This document shows, in pieces, positions 12,801-21,800 of a DNA stretch of 47,500 nucleotides (positions are counted from its first letter, which is position 1; every line of letters begins with the position of its first letter). A program made the position numbers and the translations under genes. The DNA comes from Glandiceps talaboti (lineage: Eukaryota > Hemichordata > Enteropneusta > Spengelidae), in the NCBI RefSeq assembly GCF_964340395.1, contig NC_135568.1, positions 148,501 through 196,000 on the forward strand, read 5' to 3'. Below the pieces are notes generated by a model. The model saw only the letters and a program-made list of their open reading frames with translations. It made no database searches and was not told the origin of the DNA.

Positions 12801-15800
12801 TACTAAGCTAGTAGTAATACATATATACAGTAAACAATTAGACAGTGATGTGTTACTAAGCTAGTAGTAATACATATATACAGCAAACAGTTAGACAGTG
12901 ATGTGTTACTAAGCTAGTAATACATATATACAGCAGACAGTTAGACAGTGATGTGTTACTAAGCTAGTAATACATATATACAGTAAACAGTTAGACAGTG
13001 ATGTGTTACTAAGCTAGTAATACATATATACAGTAAACAATTAGACAGTGATGTGTTACTAAGCTAGTAATACATATATACAGCAGACAATTAGACAGTG
13101 ATGTGTTACTAAGCTAGTAATACATATATACAGCAAACAGTTAGACAGTGATGTGTTACTAAGCTAGTAATACATATATACAGTAAACAGTTAGACAGTG
13201 ATGTGTTACTAAGCTAGTAATACATATATACAGCAAACAGTTAGACAGTGATGTGTTACTAAGCTAGTAATACATATATACAGCAGACAATTAGACAATG
13301 ATGTGTTACTAAGCTAGTAATACATATATACAGCAAACAGTTAGACAGTGATGTGTTACTAAGCTAGTAATACATATATACAGCAGACAGTTAGACAGTG
13401 ATGTGTTACTAAGCTAGTAATACATATATACAGCAGACAATTAGACAGTGATGTGTTACTAAGCTAGTAATACATATATACAGCAGACAATTAGACAGTG
13501 ATGTGTTACTAAGCTAGTACGTAATACATATATACAGCAGACAGTTAGACAGTGATGTGTTACTAAGCTAGTAATACATATATACAGCAGACAATTAGAC
13601 AGTGATGTGTTACTAAGCTAGTAATACATATATACAGCAAACAGTTAGACAGTGATGTGTTACTAAGCTAGTAGTAATACATATATACAGCAGACAATTA
13701 GACAGTGATGTGTTACTAAGCTAGTAATACATATATACAGCAGACAGTTAGACAGTGATGTGTTACTAAGCTAGTAGTACATATATACAGCAGACAGTTA
13801 GACAGTGATGTGTTACTAAGCTAGTAGTACATATACACAGCAGACAATTAGACAGTGATGTGTTACTAAGCTAGTAGTACATATACACAGCAGACAATGA
13901 GACAGTGATGTGTTACTAAGCTAGTAGTACATATATACAGCAGACAATTAGACAGTGATGTGTTACTAAGCTAGTAGTACATATACACAGCAGACAATGA
14001 GACAGTGATGTGTTACTAAGCTAGTAGTACATATACACAGCAGACAATGAGACAGTGATGTGTTACTAAGCTAGTAGTACATATATACAGCAGACAATTA
14101 GACAGTGATGTGTTACTAAGCTAGTAGTACATATATACAGCAGACAATTAGACAGTGATGTGTTACTAAGCTAGTAGTACATATATACAGCAGACAATTA
14201 GACAGTGATGTGTTACTAAGCTAGTAGTACATATATACAGCAGACAATTAGACAGTGATGTGTTACTAAGCTAGTAGTACATATATACAGCAGACAGTTA
14301 GACAGTGATGTGTTACTAAGCTAGAAGTACATATATACAGCAGACAGTTAGACAGTGATGTGTTACTAAGCTAGTAATACATATATACAGCAGACAGTTA
14401 GACAGTGATGTGTTACTAAGCTAGTAATACATATATACAGCAGACAGTTAGACAGTGATGTGTTACTAAGCTAGTAATACATACAGCAAATAATAAGACA
14501 ATGATGATGAATTGTTTTAATTCTTGAAATTAAAAAAAGACTAAAAATGTGTCTTTATTTATTCATGGTCTTCATTTCCTCTCCATTTCAGAGAACCCCA
14601 AAACTTCTTAGAAGCCAGTCAGTTGACAGGGACAGGTATGTTCATTCATTCATTCATTTATTTCATTAATATTTTTATTTATTTTATATAAAGATGACAA
14701 TGGTTATACACCCAGTTATTGTTATCCTACAATAAACTATACAACAGTTATACACCCAGTTATTGTTATCCTACAATAAACTATACAACAGTTATACACC
14801 CAGTTATTGTTATCCTACAATAAACTGTACAACAGTTATACACCCAGTTATTGTTATCCTACAATATAAACTATACAACATTTATACACCCAGTTACAAT
14901 TACCATGCAATAAATTGTACAGCAGGAATATAAAAAGAAAGAAAATAATAATAAGGCTGACCAATCCTAATTAGTGTTTAAAATACCATGCATGAATGTG
15001 TGATCAAGTGTTTGATATATGGGTATTGGGATGGTCCGGCCTTAGAACATATTCTGTCCTGTTATACAGTATAACCTAGAATCTGTGCTGTCCTGTTCTG
15101 TTCTACAGTATAACCTAGAATCCATGCTGTCCTGTTCTATAGTATAGCCCGGAATCCATGCTGTCCTCTTCTATGTTATAGCCCAGAATCCACACTGTCC
15201 TGTTGTTCTACATTATAGACCAGAATCCACACTGTCCTGTTCTACATTATAACCTAGAATCCACACTGTCCTGTTCTACATTATAACCTAGAATCCACAC
15301 TGTCCTGTTATACATTATAACCTAGAATCCACACTGTCCTGTTCTACATTATAACCTAGAATCCATGCTGTCCTGTTGTTCTACATTATAGCCCAGAATC
15401 CATGATGTCCTGTTCTACAGTATAGCCCAGAATCATGTTCCGTCATCCATTTTATTTCCATCCAGGTATCAACCACCACCAAATAAAAGTGGTGTTAGAA
15501 CAACTTTCAAAAACTTAGAAGAACTAGCCAGCAGACCAAAAGTTATCCGTGCTAGGTCATCATCAGGGTCATCTGGTTCACCACAATCTCTGTCAGCTCC
15601 AGCCACACCTACATCTACACCCAGTACAGATGGAATTCTTAGTAATGCCAAACTACCATCTTTAGACTTATCAAAGGAAGATATAGCAGTGGAGTATAGG
15701 CCACTTACTATATTTACTTCAATGAAATACAGGTATGTCAGTGATTAAAATGTAGGTGTAAAATACAGTTGTGTGGCAGAGTTATAGAAATCAAGTTGGT

Positions 15801-18800
15801 TCAGATCAAAATTATTATCCCATGTAATCCTTGTGGCTTCACTGATAAGATATTACTAATGTGATGACCTGGGACTGAAACATGACCCTTTAAAGTCCAC
15901 TGATAAGATAACACTAATGTGATGACCTGGGACTGAAACATGACCCTTTAAAGTCCACTGATAAGATAACACTAATGTGATGACCTGGGACTGAAACATG
16001 GCCCTTTAAAGTCCACTGATAAGATAACACTAATGTGATGACCTGGGACTGAAACATGACCCTTTAAAGTCCACTGATAAGATAACACTAATGTGATGAC
16101 CTGGGACTGAAACATGACCCTTTAAAGTCCACTGATAAGATAACACTAATGTGATGACCTGGGACTGAAACATGACCCTTTAAAGTCCACTGATAAGATA
16201 ACACTAATGTGATGACCTGGGACTGAAACATGACCCTTTAAAGTCCACTGATAAGATAACACTAATGTGATGACCTGGGACTGAAACATGACCCTTTAAA
16301 GTCCACTGATAAGATAACACTAATGTGATGACCTGGGACTGAAACATGGCCCTTTAAAGTCCACTGATAAGATATTACTAATGTGATGACCTGGGACTGA
16401 AACATGGCCCTTTAAAGTCCACTGATAAGATAACACTAATGTGATGACCTGGGACTGAAACATGGCCCTTTAAAGTCCACTGATAAGATATTACTAATGT
16501 GATGACCTGGGACTGAAACATGACCCTTTAAAGTCCACTGATAAGATAACACTAATGTGATGACCTGGGACTGAAACATGACCCTTTAAAGTCCACTGAT
16601 AAGATAACACTAATGTGATGACCTGGGACTGAAACATGACCCTTTAAAGTCCACTGATAAGATAACACTAATGTGATGACCCAGAATTGAAACATTACCC
16701 GTTACTTATGGCAGTCTTGATTTGTTTAGATAAACCACATCAGTAGAGAATATATTGTTCACGGTTCCAAGAATCAATAGGACAATTGTTCTAAAGTAAC
16801 TATATTGTACTGTCCTAAATTTAACACATTAGCTTCTAAATATTGATTGATCCTCTTTCTACCAAGGGGTTATTTGTTAGTACCCACAAAAGACTACATG
16901 GTTGGAAAAATAGGATTAATCACTAAATAAATGTATATGTATAACATGAAATCATCTCCCTGAAGCTTTTGATGTATTCAGAAAATTCATCAAAGACAAC
17001 TTTACCTATGTTTAGGTTTTTTGATTAAAAGGGACCGTTTTAAAAAAAATTTGGCTGAAATTTGTTTCATGTTTGACAGCCCTGATAACTGCCTTGGGCA
17101 GAAACATCCCTTTGATATCAATTTAAGGGACTCAACCTTACTCTCAGATACCAAATAACTATAATAATAATCTTTATTTTGCACTATAGGCCACCGGCCC
17201 TACGTGCCAAATAACTATTTATTTTATAAACACAAACAAAACATTATCAATTGATTTTATTCTGTGTTTGTAGTTTTGTAGATATTGAATTGTCTGAAGA
17301 TAAAAGTATACCAACTGCACCTTTCTTAGAAGCATTTAGAAACATGCTGCCAATATTTGGTGAGTATTACTAGTATTCTTTTGTGAACTATTCTTTTTGT
17401 CAGATTTCAAGATTTTTCTTATTCGAATAACTTGAAAGGAAAATATTTCTGTCAAAATAGATAACATAGTTACCTTGGAAACTATCCAGCGACAGGATGA
17501 TTTTAAGAACATGGTTATAGTCAAACTTATTAATGTTATGTGTAAGTTTTGTTATTTTTGTTTCAAAATATTTTCAGATGCACTTGGGGCTACTACATTT
17601 GCACCTGTAAAAATGGATATTCTAGGCAATATTAGGGTAAGTGTTCAGTTCACACTTACCACAATATAAATTGATATTCTAGACATTGTTAGGGTAAGTA
17701 CTCAGTTCACACTTACCACAATATAAATTGATATTCTAGACAATGTTAGGGTAAGTACTCAGTTCACACTTACCACAATATAAATTGATATTCTAAGCAA
17801 TATTAGAGTAAATGTTAACATTGGTTGAGTGTAGAGAAATACTGAATTAGACTAATCCACATCTTGCTATGTGAGGTCATTTTTATAATAATAGTGGTGA
17901 GCCGTTATACCAGGAAAATGACGTTGAGTATTTGGATATGGTATTTGGCCATTAACATACATATACATCACCTACAACTACTAATTAGTTTTGAATATCT
18001 AATACATGTATCTAAAAACAAAATCATTTCCATGTTATACTGTCAAGCCTGGTATCACACATGATTGCAATGCAGTTGTTTACATCTCAGCCTTCACTTT
18101 ATCATCCAATCAGGCAGCACATTTTCTCTCTGATAGTGACATAATTATTATTATCTGCGTATCACTCCAAGTCAAATATCCTTCACCTGAAAAATGATAA
18201 ATCTTGTGTTTGGTAAAGTATTCCATTAAAAGTACAGAAATTGGACCCTCAGTGGCTGCAATTTTCATATCTTTATCAAATTTAGAAATTCATGTTTACA
18301 ATTGCTTGATGACAGTGTGTCTGCTGTCTCCATACTTTTATCGCACTATGGTTGAATTTTGATTATTTCCCTGTGACACAAAACATACTGTTCAAAAACA
18401 GTGTACACAATAATGATATCTGGTATGGTTTACAATAAATTTGGCATTCAAACTGCTGAATATAGGTGGATTTCTGGTTGTCTGTGAGGTTTGTGTACTA
18501 GGGGAATTGATCATGTGATCCTACAAGCAAAAAAAACAGCTGTTGGTGAATCTGCAGTGCTGTTGACCAATCAGATTGTGACATTGGTGAATCTGCAGTG
18601 CTGTTGACCAATCAGATTGTGACATTGGTGAATCTGCAGTGCTGTTGACCAATCAGACTGTGACATTGGTGATAGGTGAATGGTCTTTCTTTGCTTGATT
18701 GACATGACATTCTAAAATATCCGCTTTACAAACTCACTTACTGTATACACACAATCCATAAACCACCTCCCTATTGCTATTTTTTACAGAAAGTTAACCA

Positions 18801-21800
18801 AAAGTACATGACAGATCCCAAAGGGTTTGCAACTGTCCAACTTATAGTTCATCAAGAAATCAGGAGCAGTGCAACAAGAGTGAAAAACTCAGCAACAGAT
18901 GCATTACTGTGGCTTAAAAGGTATGTCATTTCTTTGAAGGCCTACTTCAGATTAAGATTAGCATTTAGAAAAACAGTTGTCTGGCAGAGCTAAAGAAAAA
19001 CAGTTGTCTGGCAGAGCTAAATAAACAGTTGTCTGGCAGAGCTAATAAACAGTTGTCTGGCAGAGCTAAATAAACAGTTGTCTGGCAGAGCTAAAGAAAA
19101 ACAGTTGTCTAGCAGAGCTAAATAAACAGTTGTCTGGCAGAGCTAAAGAAAAATCAGTTGTCTGGCAGAGCTAAATAAACAGTTGTCTGGCAGAGCTAAT
19201 AAACAGTTGTCTGGCAGAGCTAAAGAAAAACAGTTGTCTAGCAGAGCTAAAGAAAAACAGTTGTCTAGCAGAGCTAAAGAAAAACAGTTGTCTGGCAGAG
19301 CTAAATAAACAGTTGTCTGGCAGAGCTAAAGAAAAACAGTTGTCTAGCAGAGCTAAATAAACAGTTGTCTAGCAGAGCTAAAGAAAATCAGTTGTCTAGC
19401 AGAGCTAAATAAACAGTTGTCTGGCAGAGCTAAAGAAAAACAGTTGTCTAGCAGAGCTAAAGAAAAACAGTTGTCTAGCAGAGCTAAATAAACAGTTGTC
19501 TGGCAGAGCTAAAGAAAAACAGTTGTCTAGCAGAGCTAAATAAACAGTTGTCTAGCAGAGCTAAAGAAAAACAGTTGTCTAGCAGAGCTAAATAAACAGT
19601 TGTCTGGCAGAGCTAAAGAAAAACAGTTGTCTAGCAGAGCTAAATAAACAGTTGTCTAGCAAAGCTAAAGAAAAACAGTTGTCTAGCAGAGCTAAAGAAA
19701 AACAGTTGTCTAGCAGAGCTAAATAAACAGTTGTCTAGCAGAGCTAAATAAACAGTTGTCTGGCAGAGCTAAAGAAAAACAGTTGTCTAGCAGAGCTAAA
19801 TAAAAACAGTTGTCTACCAGAGCTAAAGAATAACAGTTCTCTGGCAGAGCTAAAGAAAAATCAGTTGTCTAGCAGAGCTAAAGAAAATCAGTTGTCTAGC
19901 AGAGCTAAATAAACAGTTGTCTGGCAGAGCTAAATAAACAGTTGTCTGGCAGAGCTAAATAAACAGTTGTCTGGCAGAGCTAAATAAACAGTTGTCTGGC
20001 AGAGCTAAAGAAAATCAGTTGTCTAGCAGAGCTAAATAAACAGTTGTCTGGCAGAGCTAAATAAACAGTTGTCTGGCAGAGCTAAAGAAAAACAGTTGTC
20101 TAGCAGAGCTAAATAAACAGTTGTCTAGCAAAGCTAAAGAAAAACAGTTGTCTAGCAGAGCTAAAGAAAAACAGTTGTCTAGCAGAGCTAAATAAACAGT
20201 TGTCTGGCAGAGCTAAAGAAAAACAGTTGTCTAGCAGAGCTAATAAAAACAGTTGTCTACCAGAGCTAAAGAATAACAGTTGTCTGGCAGAGCTAAAGAA
20301 AAATCAGTTGTCTAGCAGAGCTAAAGAAAATCAGTTGTCTAGCAGAGCTAAATAAACAGTTGTCTGGCAGAGCTAAATAAACAGTTGTCTGGCAGAGCTA
20401 AATAAACAGTTGTCTGGCAGAGCTAAATAAACAGTTGTCTGGCAGAGCTAAAGAAAATCAGTTGTCTAGCAGAGCTAAATAAACAGTTGTCTGGCAGAGC
20501 TAAATAAACAGTTGTCTGGCAGAGCTAAATAAACAGTTGTCTGGCAGAGCTAAAGAAAAACAGTTGTCTGGCAGAGCTAAAAAAAACAGTTGTCTGGCAG
20601 AGCTAAAGAATAACAGTTGTCTACAACAAAAGAATGGTGTTATTTAATTCTTATGGCTCCACTGATAGTACTAGTGCAAAAACCAAGGATTAAAACGCCG
20701 GCCTTTAAAACTCAAACATCAAATGTAAAACAAAACTGTGGTAACCACAAACCTTTCCTGAATGTAAAATTTCTACCAAAACTTCATTGTTACTTCTTAG
20801 TCATACAGCCATACTTAGTGTTTGTTATTTATTACAAGATTGTTTCCTTGGCAACAAATCATCGATATCATAGATAATTTACATCTTGAAACTATATGGC
20901 ATTCTAAGCATTTATGGCAGTGTGATCACTGTGTATGACTAGCACTGTACACTGTACACAGTGATCACTACATGGCTGTGTGATCACTGTGTATGACTAG
21001 CACTGTACACTGTACACAGTGTCATGATCACTACATAGCGCTGTGTGATCACTGTGTATGACTAGCACTGTACACTGTACACAGTGATCACTACATGGCT
21101 GTGTGATCACTGTGTATGACTAGCACTGTACACTGTACACAGTGATCACTGTGTATGACTAGCACTGTACACTGTACACAGTGATCACTCTGTATGACTA
21201 GCACTGTACACTGTACACAGTGTCATGATCACTACATGGCTGTGTGATCACTGTGTATGACTAGCACTGTACACTGTACACAGTGATCACTACATGGCTG
21301 TGTGGTCACTGTACATGATTGTGATCACTACATGGCTCTGTGGTCACTGTACATGACTGATCACTACATGGCTGTGTGGTCACTGTACATGACTGTGTGA
21401 TCACTATATGACTGGTCACTGTACATGACTGTGATCACTACATGACTGTGTGGTGACTACATGACTGGGATCACTATATGGCTGTGTGGTCACTGTACAT
21501 GACTGTGATCACTACATGACTGTGTGGTCACTGTACATGACTGTGATCACTACATGGCTCTGTGGTCACTGTACATGACTGATCACTACACGGCTGTGTG
21601 GTCAATGTACATGACTGATCACTGTACATGACTGCGTGGTCACTACTTGACTGTGTGATCGCTATATGACTGATCACTGTATATGACTCACTATGTGACG
21701 GTGATCACTACATGATTGTGATCACTGTATATGACTGTGATCACTGTATATGACTGTGTGATCACTGTATATGACTATGAATTCACTGTATATGACTATG

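Noticed and set aside
10135-14504. CRISPR-like regular array
   Set aside because: The repeats are directly adjacent with no unique spacers, and the setting is a eukaryotic intron. It is a satellite.
20930-21300. Operator or binding-site cluster (TGATCA palindromes)
   Set aside because: The palindromes are part of the minisatellite unit, so their repetition follows from tandem duplication rather than regulatory design.
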